NCBI GenBank assembly: GCA_026874595.1
Contig: CM049320.1
Span: forward strand, 23,881,714-23,945,713
DNA: 64,000 nucleotides
Direction: 5' to 3'
Source of the DNA: Sipunculus nudus
Taxonomy: Eukaryota > Annelida > Sipuncula > Golfingiida > Sipunculidae
Part shown: one piece after another, positions 24,912-36,218 of the stretch
Position numbering within the stretch: the stretch's first letter is position 1
How the letters are laid out: each line of letters opens with the position of its first letter
Made by a program: the position numbers and the translations under genes
The notes under the pieces: model-generated
What the model saw: only the letters and a program-made list of their open reading frames with translations
The model's database searches: none
Told to the model about the DNA's origin: nothing

Positions 24912-26283
24912 ATGCTTGATGACATTCATCTCTTATTCCGTTATATTGAGGATGACAAAACAATCAATATTACCAGATTACTTGGTGAAAAATACCGAAA
25001 GGTGGTTTTGAGTACAAATATATGTGATAGTGAATCTGGAATAAGAAAAGACCTTACTTCCTTTGAAGACGAAAGTGATGAAAATACCGATGAAAAAGAT
25101 GAAGCGTCAAAGTTTTTGTATGAAACAGGCATGTATCGAAATGCTAGCCTCTTTCCATAAAGAAAAACAAGAGCTCGAAGATGAAATAAAAATATTTAGG
25201 AGTGAAAATGAAGAGATGAAAAAAAAATCAAATTGAATCACAAAAACGTATCGTAGACTCGATCCAAACAGAACTGAGGTCACTTAAGAAAAAGGTGACC
25301 GAAAACGAATCACATTTGAAAACGTTACATGAACGAAATTTGAGTATGAAACGGACATTTGATACCAAGTTGCGTGCACTTGGAAATAAATTCAAAGATG
25401 TAGAATTAACGATAGATCGGTGGCTTTCGAGCAAACTCAGATGCAACTTGAAATATACTATTTGCGGGGTAGAATAGATTCGATCTGCAGTGTTATACAC
25501 CAACTGGCGGGTGAGCAAGTATCACTGGACCGTACATGGGCAGACAAAGTGCATCATACGCACACACCGATGGGCCAGAGGACCAGACAAGGAAATAATA
25601 TATACCTAAATAATCCAGATTCCATAGAAAGTATTGGTGATACTCCCTGTATGGAAACAAACCAACCATTGGATCTGAGATGTAAACTTGCTTCAACAAT
25701 GACAAACAATATCCCAGTTCAACAGAACTGTAACACTTGTAATGGTGAGGAGAACTTCGGAACCGATACAGAGTCTAGTAATCGGTCCTTCGTTCAATCA
25801 CGATCTTCAAACAGAAAACCAATTAAGTACAGATCAAAATACCTCGACACTGACGGGTTTGGATGATGGGCTGGAATATCTACGGCCGACACTTGTGCGA
25901 AAGACACAGTACGAGCCGCCGAACGCTTGTCCTCCACGCCAACAACCCAGGACCGAACGGTGCAAGATAAGTACAATGAAAATGAGTCTGATGATGTAGA
26001 CTCTATTGAGGGATTTGTATCCATGAGACGGAGTAAGGTCAAAGCAGCATCCTTGTATGTGGGCAATATTAAAGTTAAAAATAACTCAGATTGTACTAGG
26101 GCTAGTCTGATTAACTTTCTGACTAAAAGGAGAATACGGGTAAAGGCTGTTTACATACTTAAAAAACAAAAATACTCCATATCAGTGAGACTGATTGTTC
26201 AAAAAGACGATAGTGATAAATTGCTCATAAACTCTTTTAGGCCTCCCAATGTAAATTACAGAATGTGGAAATATGACAATTAG
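24912..26283 (+). pseudogene. LINE ORF1, broken into several frames
   Basis: The frame switches several times. The acidic start (MLDDIHLLFRYIEDDKTINI) is followed by a long heptad-rich coiled coil (for example KKKVTENESHLKTLHERNLS around 25290-25350) and an S/T-rich linker. A basic C-terminal part with SLYVGNIKV (about 26050-26280) reads like an RNA-binding fold and ends in a stop. Coiled coil plus nucleic-acid-binding tail is the usual layout for LINE ORF1 chaperone proteins. Confidence 0.6.
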
Positions 26284-26309
26284 ACAAGAAATGCATCATA
26301 AAACTGGCT

Positions 26310-27110
26310 TTAAAATAGTTAGTTATAATTGTAGGGGAATAATGTAAACCACGGCTTATATTAACAATCTACTAAAGAAATATGATATCATCTGCTTACA
26401 AGAACATCATCTATACCCAGATATGTCTTCATTTATTCATACCTATGATGACCGGTTTTATCTTTTGTCCGATGTGATTATTCACTAGATGTTTTGACAG
26501 ATAAAAGGGTGCGACAGGGTGGGATTGCAATATTATGGGGTAAAGATATAGGCCATAGCATTGAACCATTATATGATGTGGGTGATGACAGAATCATGGG
26601 TATAAGGCTTGGTTAAAAGGTTACAAACCTATGTTCCTTTTTAATGTATATATGCATTCTACAAATAGATCTCTTGGGGAATATGAAGAAAAAATAGATA
26701 AACTAGCTAGTATTCATAATTATTATAGCACTTTTGGGTGTGTTGTTATAGCTTGGGACATGAATGCTAATCCTGGTAAAGAAGCGGGTCCACGTGCAAC
26801 TAAGGCGGTAAACTATTATTGTCGCTCCTAAAGCAACAGAATATGGTTTCCTTAGTATGCCAGGACATGTTTTATTTGCCACACAGTGGCAGCACTGCAG
26901 GGTCCATGATTGACCACGTTTGTGTTGCCCGTGACCACGTGAGTTATGTAACAAAAGTGTCCGTATTATCGGAGTGTGCATTGAATACATGTGATCATTT
27001 GCCAGTTGAGATCCAATTTGACCATAAAGTCACACAATTGTGGATAAAGAAAGATGTTTATATAAATGGAAATGTGCAAATTTACCTGTTTATAAATCAG
27101 TCCTAGATGA
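26310..27110 (+). pseudogene. LINE ORF2, endonuclease part, decayed
   Basis: FKIVSYNCRGIM then an in-frame stop, IICLQEHHLYPD, GGIAILWGKDIG, and the D.N-type WDMNANPG segment identify an APE-type endonuclease, which nicks target DNA. Stops and frame changes interrupt it. Confidence 0.7.
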
Positions 27111-27689
27111 GGAGATCATTAAAACTGAACTGTTGAAATGTAGAATTGAAACTTTTGACGAAATAATTATGCCAAGAATTAATCTCATGTGTTCAGGCAG
27201 CAACTTATAAAGCAGTTCCTAAATCAAAATTTTGTCATTTTAAAAAGCCATTCTGAAACGAAAACCTAAAAATGATGTATAAATTGCAGAAACGTAAACG
27301 TGCAATCTGGATAGAATGTGGGAGACCAGGGGAATGGGTCATGTATTATTTAAGGAGTATGAAGTGGCCAAAAGACAGATTGCTAAAGGCCTTAAACATG
27401 CAGCTGAAGAATATATGGAAAATGAATTTAATAATAATTGTGATCAAGGTGATATTGATTCTTGACGTTTTTGGAGGTTTATTAGAAGTAGAAATAAAAA
27501 AAGATAATGTAAGTACGGTACATGCGATAAACCATGATGGAAGATTATAAAATGAACCAGATGAATTATTGAATTTGTGGAAAACGCATTTCTCAAAATT
27601 ATTAAATGAACAGAGTGAAGAAGACGCGTTGTATGATAATGGGTTTAAAAATGGGTCGGTGAACATGTAACGGACTATAATAGTATGGT

Positions 27690-28800
27690 TTAAAGATGAG
27701 AGTACAAAAGACAACATTCTTTCATGTCAGATCAGCGTGGAAGAAATCGCTAAAACCTGTAAAAGCCTTCCTGTTGGCAAAGCGCCAGGCTATGACCAGA
27801 TTATGTATAAACAGTTAAAATATGGAACAACTTCATTGTTTGAAAAATTGTCTGTTCTTTTTAATGCTATTATCAATTTTGTTAAAATACCAGATTCTTT
27901 TAAAATAGGTATTATCACCCCTATGAACAAAGGCAAAAGAAAATCAAAATCATCACTGGGATCATATAGGGGTCTTAATTTTATGCCATATATAAATAAA
28001 CTATTAGAAAAAGTTATTTTAGGTCGTTTGTTAGAAAAATTGCCAATATATGGTATTCCTCAGAAATATGCATGTAAACAAGGCAGTAATAATGTCATGC
28101 TGTCATTTATCTACAAGAGATAATGCATCATTATAACGATAGGGGTAATAAAGTATACGCATGTTTTCTCGAATGTTTACAGGCTTTCTACCGCGTCTGG
28201 TGGAACGGATTATTATTTAAAATGTATAAGATTGGTATTAGAGGTCGTCTATAGGCTGTTTTTAGAGAATGGTTGGTTGGGAGCAATTGTATGGTAATGT
28301 TGAATGGTTCCTTTTCAAATTCTTTTGGTATTTCTCGTATTATGAAGCAAGGTGGAGTACTTTCAATGTTATATTATATAATTTCAAATTATGTTTTACA
28401 TAATTATGTCGATAAAGGCGACGGATTAAAATATTATGGTTAAAATTTTGGAAGTCCAACCCTTGCTGATGACACTCTTTTATTGTCCTTAACCAAGTCT
28501 GGTATTGACAGAATGATGATGAGGGCGTATGAATATGCAAACAAATATCGAGTGCAGTACTCGATTAAAAGACTAGATGTGTTGTCTTTGAAGAAACTAA
28601 ATAAGTTAATAATAAAACAAATTAAAAAGGTTATGGCGTTTGGGTTATAATATAATTGAAGAATCCTACAGTGCGTGTCATCTTGGAGTAGAATTAACAG
28701 CATCATTTATATCGACAGCAAGAACTAAAGCCATGTCTAAAAGGGGCAAATCTTTGTTAGCGGCATTATCTGGGGCAGGTATAAGGGAGCATGGGTGAAA
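27690..28800 (+). pseudogene. LINE ORF2, reverse transcriptase part, decayed
   Basis: LPVGKAPGYDQIMYKQL, IITPMNKGKRKSKSSLGSYR and LLEKVILGRLLEKLPIYG match LINE RT motifs 1-3. Motif A reads CFLECLQAFYRVWWNG, with E in place of the catalytic D. Motif C reads LADDTLLLSL. A further open stretch at 28996-29409 may be the ORF2 C-terminal part. Confidence 0.75.
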
Positions 28801-30439
28801 TCCCATTATCTACTCCCTCTTATTGGAGAAGATGTGTATACATTCAATGCTACATGGAGCTGAGCTTTGGTCAAATTTAAATATGACAGAGATACGGATG
28901 TTAAACAGAACTCAGAATTATGCAGCAAAAGTGATACAAAGCTTTAATATTAGAGTTCATGGGGAGGTTGCGAGGGGCTATTAGGTTGGTGTGATATGAC
29001 TACACTTATATGTCAACTACAACTTAGATTCCTTTATAGAATTGTAAACCAGGGTATACACTCGCAAACCAAAACTATATTTACATACAGATTGTTTGAA
29101 TTCCTCTTATTGAAAGATAACCTTGAATTTAAAGGCTTTGTTCCTCATATTTTTAATGTTTGTTATATATATGGATTAGAACATGTATTACAGAATTATA
29201 TCATTAGCTGCACTTTCCCAGAAAAATTACAGTGGAACCGAATTATCAAAGGACGCATAATGACCAGACAGTTTGAAAATGATATTGTATCGTTGGAAAT
29301 AAAGGGTGATTCTAACAGGTATATAACTGTGCAAAGGGCAATATACCCTTATCATCTGTATACTATAGAAAGACGAAGAAAACTACAAAAGACAAAATGT
29401 GCCAGCTGATAAAATTTATAACTGTTCCAGAGACATTAAATGTTTTGAATGTATTTTATTTTGTGTAAACATACCAATAATGACTTGGTCAGGCATTTAT
29501 TTTTACACTGTGAAATCTTAATTGAATTATATAATAAGTTTTGAGATTCGTTAAGAGATGTCTTAGGCACCACATACCGTGGAAAATTATTCAAAAAGTC
29601 TGATGATGATATAATAAACATTCTATTGGGAGCAGAATGGGAACTTACTGTTCCCTTAAAGGAACAGGAGGTATATGATGATTTTTATGTGTTGTAGCTG
29701 ACTTCGCACAGCATATTGCCAAATTACTGAAAAATGCTTAGATCCTAGAACTGAAACTGTATAAATACATATGACTGGACTATATCATGATTGGTTTATA
29801 ATATGAAAGACATTAGTTACTAATATGGTCTATATTATGTGGTTAAACACTGATATATGGTCAAGTTTAGCATATAAGGTTTCCCTATGTAAAACCGTTA
29901 CATTTATCGTTCATTTTCTCATGTTCTACTCCTGTAGTTTTCTTGTTTTGTTATATTCCTTTCATTGTATATGATTGCTTCTTGTACTATACAAGGGAAA
30001 TAAAGATCAATCAATCAATCAATCAATCAATCTAAAAACTTCAAATTAACTACATAAAACGAATATGTTTATAAAAAGAAAGACCGATTGCCTAGCTTTG
30101 TGGAAATATTGTTCCTAGTGATGACACACGGTTCGGGAATACTTCTCTATAAATACCCCAGTGGACATTCACAGCGAATTGCCAGAACACAAGCTAAGTA
30201 GAATATCCTAAAAAACCCTATCTGGTACAACAAGAGAGAAAGGGGGGTGGGGATGAATATCTACTTGATCGTGATATTATTGAGGGGTGTAGTAAACATG
30301 TGAGCTCATTTTGCCATAAATGCGCCTATGCCTATTGTAATAGCTCACAGTTCAATTACAGGTGCCTTTCTTAATACAGATATTGTTGATCTGCTCTGCA
30401 GTAATCTTCAACAGTTGGTAACAAATGTAAGCAGCTAAC

Positions 30440-30538
30440 CTTGTCTATAGCCGTAGTAATCGCCCCATGCTCGATCAATTTTGAGGTTAAATCGTTTTGT
30501 CCCATTTTTATAGCTTTCATTAATGGCGTCTCCCCTTC
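30440..30538 (-). CDS. Ankyrin exon 10, copy B
   Basis: 99 nt, phase 0/0. EGETPLMKAIKMGQNDLTSK then LIEHGAITTAIDK; donor GTTAGC. In transcription order the LINE comes next. Confidence 0.85.
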
Positions 30539-30952
30539 CTATAACATAAATATAATAGTGAGCAAATTTCAAAATATATTTTCAAAGTGGAATTTTCATG
30601 ACACAGGAAACCATTTATAAGGCTTCTATCTATCAACGCATCAAGTAAATGCATTGTTTTTTTTATAAAACATTCAAGACATTATTGAAGTGCTGCGGAA
30701 AATTTGGAAAGTAGTAGCAGTTTAGTCAGTCTCCTTAAGGAAATTGTCAGAAATGGTAGATTTTAATAAGATTGGTGATCTTTTGGATATGTCTTAGTAA
30801 ATATTGAAGTACTTTGGCAACTGCATATTGAACCTATTGAAAAGATATCTGCATAAACTAGATGAAAATGATGTCTGGGTACAGCTGGTTAGTACTAGTT
30901 GGCCCACTTATAACAATGTAGTTGTGAGTAAATGTTAGTTTGAATTGCTTAC

Positions 30953-31051
30953 CTCATCGGCACTATTCACTGTGGCTCCGTGATATATTATCAGGGTTGC
31001 TAATTTGTCATGTCCATCCTCTATGGTTTTCATCAGAGCTGTTTTCCCCGT
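30953..31051 (-). CDS. Ankyrin exon 9, copy B
   Basis: 99 nt, phase 0/0. TGKTALMKTIEDGHDKLATL then IIYHGATVNSADE; borders gttttag side and GTAAGC intact. Confidence 0.85.
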
Positions 31052-31772
31052 CTAAACAACAATAATACAGTAATGTATGCCAGCTTTGGAAGTGAAATCA
31101 GTAATTAGCAACGGGTTCGAAATTTGAAGGCTGTGGCCAGTTCGCAAAACACTTCAAACCAATTTTGAGTTATAGTCATATTGAAAAAGTGTCCGAAAAT
31201 GATATTATCAAGCATCTTTCAGTGAAACTTTGCAACTTAGATAACATAACCCAATTATAACAAACGAAAGCTGAGAGAGGGGCCTGATATAGTCTATTAA
31301 TTGAACTTCTACCACTGTGAATACCACTGCAGCTGGTAACTAAAAATGTATATTTTCCAACTATGTATGTTTTGTATTAATTTCGCATCATACTCTATGG
31401 TATCCGAATATTTCCAGGTAAAAAGAAAAGATTCGGAAAGTAATAAAACGATTATATCATCCATGCACAAATGATACAAAGCTTCAATGATATTTTTATG
31501 GAGAAAGCATAAAGTAAATGATTAAATATAATGATTGTATCAGAACACAAATCAAGTGTAATAAGTGGTCGCCAAAACAGGTTCCATTTTTTACCCACGT
31601 CAAATACTCTCACTCTGTGGGTTTCAGGCTTTCTCTTTTACTCGAGGTAGTGAAGTTCTTCTGTTCACTTTCCTTCAACAAAGGGTGTAGTTGATATTCT
31701 GTAGAGGGAATTTATGACTAGATAATCTACTTGGATAAAAATGTATCAGGATCTGCTGTCAAACCAGTTCAC

Positions 31773-31871
31773 CTTATCGACACGATTAACGTCAGCTCCA
31801 TTCTTTATCAATAACTGGACAATTCCTGTGTGGTCTCTATTTGTTGCTTTCATCAATGGTGTTTCTCCGTT
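31773..31871 (-). CDS. Ankyrin exon 8, copy B
   Basis: 99 nt, phase 0/0. NGETPLMKATNRDHTGIVQL then LIKNGADVNRVDK; intact acceptor and donor. Confidence 0.85.
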
Positions 31872-32291
31872 CTTGAAAGGAAAAACAGACCAATGTAATC
31901 ATTTGAGATGAAGACAATTTCTCAAACGGAACTTAATTCCTCAAATAAAGTCTTTTGTTAGAGGTCACTGAAATGTTATATGTAACAGGCAAACTCAGTT
32001 ATGAATAATTAGCTCGGAAGGTATCTGATATGGCTTATTGGATCTCTTTACGTCCTTGAACATTACAACATGATAGAAATGGTAGATCAGTAATAATATA
32101 GATATTGTGTTACTTTCATGGTTAAATCAATGTAACATGTATAAAAACCTTTACACTAATTACACTCTCTAGTTATTTTGAATGATCCATGGCAAAAGTG
32201 GTGTAGATGATCCTGTTTTCCACTCGTGGAAGGAACTACGAGGACGGTGCGGTTAATATATACCTTCTTTTGCCAACTATAATAAAATTAC

Positions 32292-32390
32292 CATATCGGG
32301 CGCATCTAGGTCTGCGTCATGCATAATTAGAAGGGCGACTACCTCTTCGTATCCTAGATCGACTGCTTTAATCAGTGAGGTTTCTCTTTT
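32292..32390 (-). pseudogene. Ankyrin exon 7, copy B, acceptor lost
   Basis: The frame is open (KRETSLIKAVDLGYEEVVAL then LIMHDADLDAPDM). The acceptor CAG present in copy A is CAA here, a single change at 32391. Without it the exon is probably skipped, or spliced to a cryptic AG a few bases inside with a frame change. Confidence 0.6.
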
Positions 32391-32455
32391 TTGAAATAGT
32401 AATGATACTAAACAATTCCTCAAATGAAATAAAATCGTTAGAAGCGCTGATGGAG

Positions 32456-32520
32456 GGAAGAAATGGACTCGAACCAACAATCTTGCGGTCACAAGTTGAA
32501 CGCCCTAACCAATATGGGAG
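32456..32520 (-). other. tRNA-derived sequence, copy B
   Basis: The minus strand carries ttggttagggcg (A-box/D-arm-like), a GTG anticodon-like loop (cttgtgacc) and a perfect B box ggttcgagtcc. The acceptor and T stems do not pair well, so this is a SINE head or a decayed tRNA rather than a working gene. Confidence 0.4.
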
Positions 32521-33244
32521 TACGCTTGACACGTTTATCATTGAATAATAGTAATACAGTTATGTATGCAAGCTATGTGTATGAATTGATATCAATGATA
32601 AGGCTGTGAAAGATTCATTTCTCAAAATACCTTTAACATAATTTGAATCGCATTTAATGAACAAGCAATCTGGTAATCAATATTATGAAGAGGGGATTTA
32701 CCCAGCCATTTTTAAGTAATTTTGCTCGTACGGTGGTCCGGTAATAGCTAAGGGATGCTAAAAAGAGGATAGACATTGCGATTGATAGCTTTTCTTGAAT
32801 GCTACTATTGTACTAACTTCACATAATACTTTAGCGTTTTGGCTATTCAAAGATTTGTTTATTGAAAACTGATTTCGGAAAATAAATCAGCCATAAATAA
32901 ATGGTAGGAAGCTTCAATACTATGTTCACGGAGAATGAATAGAGTATAGAGAATAGAATGATAAATATAATGATTAAATCAGATGTCAATTCAAAGTAAA
33001 GTGTAAAACATGGGCGTCTGGAAGAGAAGCACGTGCCCCCTGTCGAAAACTCTCATTCCTTGGGGATTTCATGTTTCCTCAGGTAAACGAGGTGATGAAA
33101 TTTCTCTTTTCACTTTCGTTAAAGAAAGAGAAGCTGATATTCAATAGCGGGATTTTTAAACCATTTTTCTCACGGACCCAGAGAATGTGGCTGAGATCTG
33201 CTGTCAAATCTGCCTTTAATATGAAAACATAATAGTCAATGCAC

Positions 33245-33343
33245 CTGATCGAAACGATTAACGTCAGCTCCATTCTTTATCAACAGCTCAGCTATACTCG
33301 TGTGGCCTTCTTTCGCTGCTTTCATCAGTGGTGTTTCTCCATT
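33245..33343 (-). CDS. Ankyrin exon 6, copy B
   Basis: 99 nt, phase 0/0. NGETPLMKAAKEGHTSIAEL then LIKNGADVNRFDQ is a textbook ankyrin repeat. The copy A counterpart has been deleted except for its last 24 bases. Confidence 0.9.
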
Positions 33344-33771
33344 CTTGAAAGGGAAAACAGACCAACATATTGTGAGCCTCATTTGAGACGTAGACATAAT
33401 TTTGCAAACGGGACTTAATTCATCAATTAAGTCCTTTTCTAGAGGTGATTGGAATGTAACAACATGTAACAGGTTTGATCTGTTATGATTTATTAATCTG
33501 GAATTTATCAGAAATGACTAATTGAAGTTCTTTATTTAGTTGAACATTGCAACGTGATAGAAACGGTTATAATATAGATATGGTTAAATAGAAATAACAT
33601 GTATAAAAAACTTTTGGTTCTAGTATATTGTTGATTTTATGAATTATGTTGTGTCATTTTATAACGGACTTTAAGCACTGAAATGTCAGTGTATAATGTA
33701 TTTTATCCTAACAGGTTTCCACAATTTCCATGCACATTAGATTTTTCTTTTATTCAGTCCCCTTAAGTTCC

Positions 33772-33870
33772 TTATTTTCTATGTTTACATCCGCTTGTTG
33801 ATCCAGCAAGGTATTATCAGTTTGTGCGTTTTCTTTGTAAAAGCGCTTTCATCAACGCAGTCTCTCCCTC
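33772..33870 (-). pseudogene. Ankyrin exon 5, copy B, frameshifted
   Basis: Begins well (EGETALMKALLQ after ttag), but one extra base relative to copy A near 33832-33842 shifts the frame into a stop. It also lacks a GT donor at the expected place (GA instead). It is probably skipped, which does no harm to the frame because the neighbouring exons are phase 0. Confidence 0.6.
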
Positions 33871-34012
33871 CTAAATTAGGAATAAACGGTCGAGACTAGT
33901 GTATCAAAGAAAAAAAATACATACGATCTGGCTTAACTAAAAATTAGCAAGAAAGACTCTTAAAGACTCTGTCTTAACCTGCTGGAATTCTTTATTAGAA
34001 GTCTGGGCTCAC

Positions 34013-34096
34013 CGTATCTGCATCGTCGACATTGGCACCTTTGTCAACCAGTGATAAAATTGTACTTTCAGGATTTTCGTCTGATTTAGGCGCATC
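34013..34096 (-). CDS. Ankyrin exon 4 (second half of a repeat)
   Basis: 84 nt, phase 0/0. STILSLVDKGANVDDADT is the second helix and loop of an ankyrin repeat. Its right part lies outside the duplicated block, whose edge falls inside this exon at 34035, so only copy B keeps the exon whole. Confidence 0.65.
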
Positions 34097-34487
34097 CTGA
34101 AAAATAACCTAATCAGTGATAATATGCACAGAATACTAAAATGTAAGTGAAACTTTCCTTAAACGAATTCATTTCAGCCCGCTTGAGACAAGGGGACTCG
34201 TCAGGACGTGTTTAGAGAATTATATGTCAAAATATGTTTGCATTTCTTTACATTAAAAGAAGGTGATTCAAGCATGTGTCAGATAACATATGTACCAACA
34301 CAGTTAAGATGAACAAATAAAAATGGATAAATGATTTGATGTTGTGGCATTAAATGTAATAAAGGAGTGAGCGATTAGAATGTTACCTTTGCCATTTACT
34401 TGACTATTACCGAATTATAGTAAACTAATCATTGGACATGCGAGTGAAATTTAAAGTAACATCTGATATCCATTTTCTTCAAGATAC

Positions 34488-34595
34488 CTCCTTTGTTGCC
34501 GTGTCATTATCAACAGAATCAGTGTCCCATTCTTGAAACGTTTCCATTTCTATTTCTGTTGCCTTTGCCGACCACATCAGTGGTGTCATTCCATA
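34488..34595 (-). CDS. Ankyrin exon 3 (repeat with acidic insert)
   Basis: 108 nt, phase 0/0. YGMTPLMWSAKATEIEMETF is the first ankyrin helix; the second half is an acidic S/T/D/E stretch instead of the LL..GA helix. With exon 4 it may make one interrupted repeat. Confidence 0.6.
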
Positions 34596-34827
34596 CTAGA
34601 TGCAACATAAGATAATACCAGTGTATTTCTATGAGTCACTTTTATATTTACATTTAACGATCATATGGTTTTAAACTATTTTTATCAACGACTTATGACG
34701 CAAGTTGAAACATTTTAAAAATTATTCTTTATAGAGGAAATGAAGTGAATGGATTAGGAATAGATAAGGAATATAGTCTAAGCAACTGCATGTTTTATTA
34801 ATCACGCAATTACTGAATATTAATTAC

Positions 34828-34926
34828 TTTATCTTGATGTTGGTAGTCAGCTCCCTTAGATAAAAGGTATTCCACAACTTGTTTATTAGCGAATTTTGCA
34901 GCGATGGTCAGGGGTGTACTTTCATC
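34828..34926 (-). CDS. Ankyrin exon 2
   Basis: 99 nt, exactly 33 codons, phase 0/0. DESTPLTIAAKFANKQVVEY then LLSKGADYQHQDK is a full ankyrin repeat. Confidence 0.85.
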
Positions 34927-35147
34927 CTGAGGATTTAAACACAATATGGGTATGGATTATGATATTTATTCGCGTTATAATGAGCACACAAGGGTTTCAA
35001 GGAAGGGAAAAATATTATTTTATTAATTCAGATATGTATGAGATGTGATGATACAGTGCTCGGTTGTAGTTAAGTAACAGGGATTTAAATTTTTATGAAA
35101 AAAATCAACTATTTACGGACGCCTTTGAATGATTCTTAATTCCTGAC

Positions 35148-35249
35148 CTCATCTGTCAGGTCCACCTTTTGATTTTTTCTTTCAATGCAGTCTTGCACCA
35201 CATCATGAGCTCCAGCACCCGCTGCTGTGTGAAGAAATGAATTCCGGCC
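35148..35249 (-). CDS. Ankyrin exon 1 (capping-type repeat)
   Basis: 102 nt, phase 0/0. GRNSFLHTAAGAGAHDVVQD matches the ankyrin helix pair (usual core TPLHxAAxxGHxxVV) and starts the array. The donor is GTCAGG. Confidence 0.7.
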
Positions 35250-35645
35250 CTGTTTAGTTGTGTGATAAACAGAAGACACTGTATCTAACCGATGAAATAT
35301 AAAAGGCAGGCTTCTCTTCTCAATTAAAAGTTCTCAGAAATGAATAATAAAATAAATGAATCTCGTACTCTTCTCCGACAGAAGACGTGATTATATCAAG
35401 AAACTGGAAGATGATTCGAAAATATTTAAACACCGTGAAGACCACGTTATGACAACTTTCACAAAATACACTCGGGAGTTTATACGTGCAGCATGAATCT
35501 AGAATTAATTAGGTTAATTTTAACATTAATCGTAATGAGTTTGTGCATACTGTGTTTTTTTAATTAAATAACTGGTAAGTAAAAAAATAAGGTCTGAATA
35601 AAATTCTGAAATATTTCCGGTTAGGTATGTTCCACCGAAGGTTAC

Positions 35646-35695
35646 CTCTCTTTTGAACGAGGTTGATTTTCGTCTCACAGGTGCAGTGATTTGGC
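35646..35695 (-). CDS. Short basic exon before the ankyrin array
   Basis: 50 nt between ctttcag and GTAACC. In the phase left by the previous exon it reads about QITAPVRRKSTSFKRG, a basic linker. It ends in phase 1 but the next ankyrin exon starts in phase 0, so the join is unresolved. Confidence 0.35.
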
Positions 35696-35814
35696 CTGAA
35701 AGATGACACTAAATTAACTAAATTTGTATACAGGTATCCCAAACTGAATGGAGTAAACCTAAGGCATAGAAAGGATTCAATGCAATCAATAAATATGAAC
35801 AATTGAATAATTAC

Positions 35815-36218
35815 CTAATTCAGTTACCATTTCCGTCTCGGGTCCGACGTTAACATCAACCTGGATGTCCTCAGGATTCTGGTCCTCGAACACCTGCTTC
35901 CATTGGAGTAAAAACACTTCCAGGAACGCCCTTCCCACATCTTCGTTCTCTACCTTTTCCCAAAGGTTCTTTTGTGCTTCTTTATCTTTATGATAAATAA
36001 CCATCTCAATGCTACCACTTCTACTTTTCCTTGCACATACTACTTTCCCTATGCCTCTGGTTATGGCGTCGTAAATCTTCTTATTCGTATAATCTGTGGC
36101 TGCATTTTTGTGGCGTGGGAAAATTGGCAGGCATAATACCAAACTTGTCTCGATGTTTTCTATATGTTTCAACAAACCCGTTCTGTCCGAGATGTGGATT
36201 TCTAACACGGCGAGAGGC
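35815..36218 (-). CDS. Cytoplasmic exon of unknown function
   Basis: 404 nt between ggaag and the donor GTAATT, encoding about 134 residues that start near PLAVLEIHISDRTGLLKHIE. It is rich in charged residues and helices, with no recognised domain. The open frame needs a phase 2 entry, whereas the preceding exon ends in phase 1. A microexon of length 1 mod 3 may be missing, or there is an indel. Confidence 0.5.

Larger units (their letters stand above)
24861..30030 (+). mobile_element. Near full-length, decayed LINE at the duplication junction
   Basis: Plus-strand element of about 5.17 kb: an ORF1-like region with coiled coil, an endonuclease region, a reverse transcriptase, and a 3' end aaataaagatcaatcaatc with a (tcaa)n tail. 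The ORF2 layout and the short-repeat tail suggest the Jockey/CR1/L2 group, not firmly. Several stops and frameshifts make it inactive. It starts at the base where copy A ends (24860) and ends where copy B begins (30031). Confidence 0.9.
30031..34035. repeat. Segmental duplication, copy B (right of the LINE)
   Basis: Matches 21181-24860 in the same order and orientation, with scattered substitutions and small indels. The match starts at tctaaaaactt, right after the LINE's (tcaa)n tail, and ends at tcgtcgacattgg in ankyrin exon 4. It is about 0.3 kb longer than copy A, mainly because copy A lost 0.4 kb. It carries six ankyrin exons and their introns. Confidence 0.9.

Noticed and set aside
27346-27717. 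123-codon minus-strand frame inside the LINE
   Set aside because: Antisense to ORF2; its hydrophobic, F/S-rich composition comes from A-rich LINE sequence.
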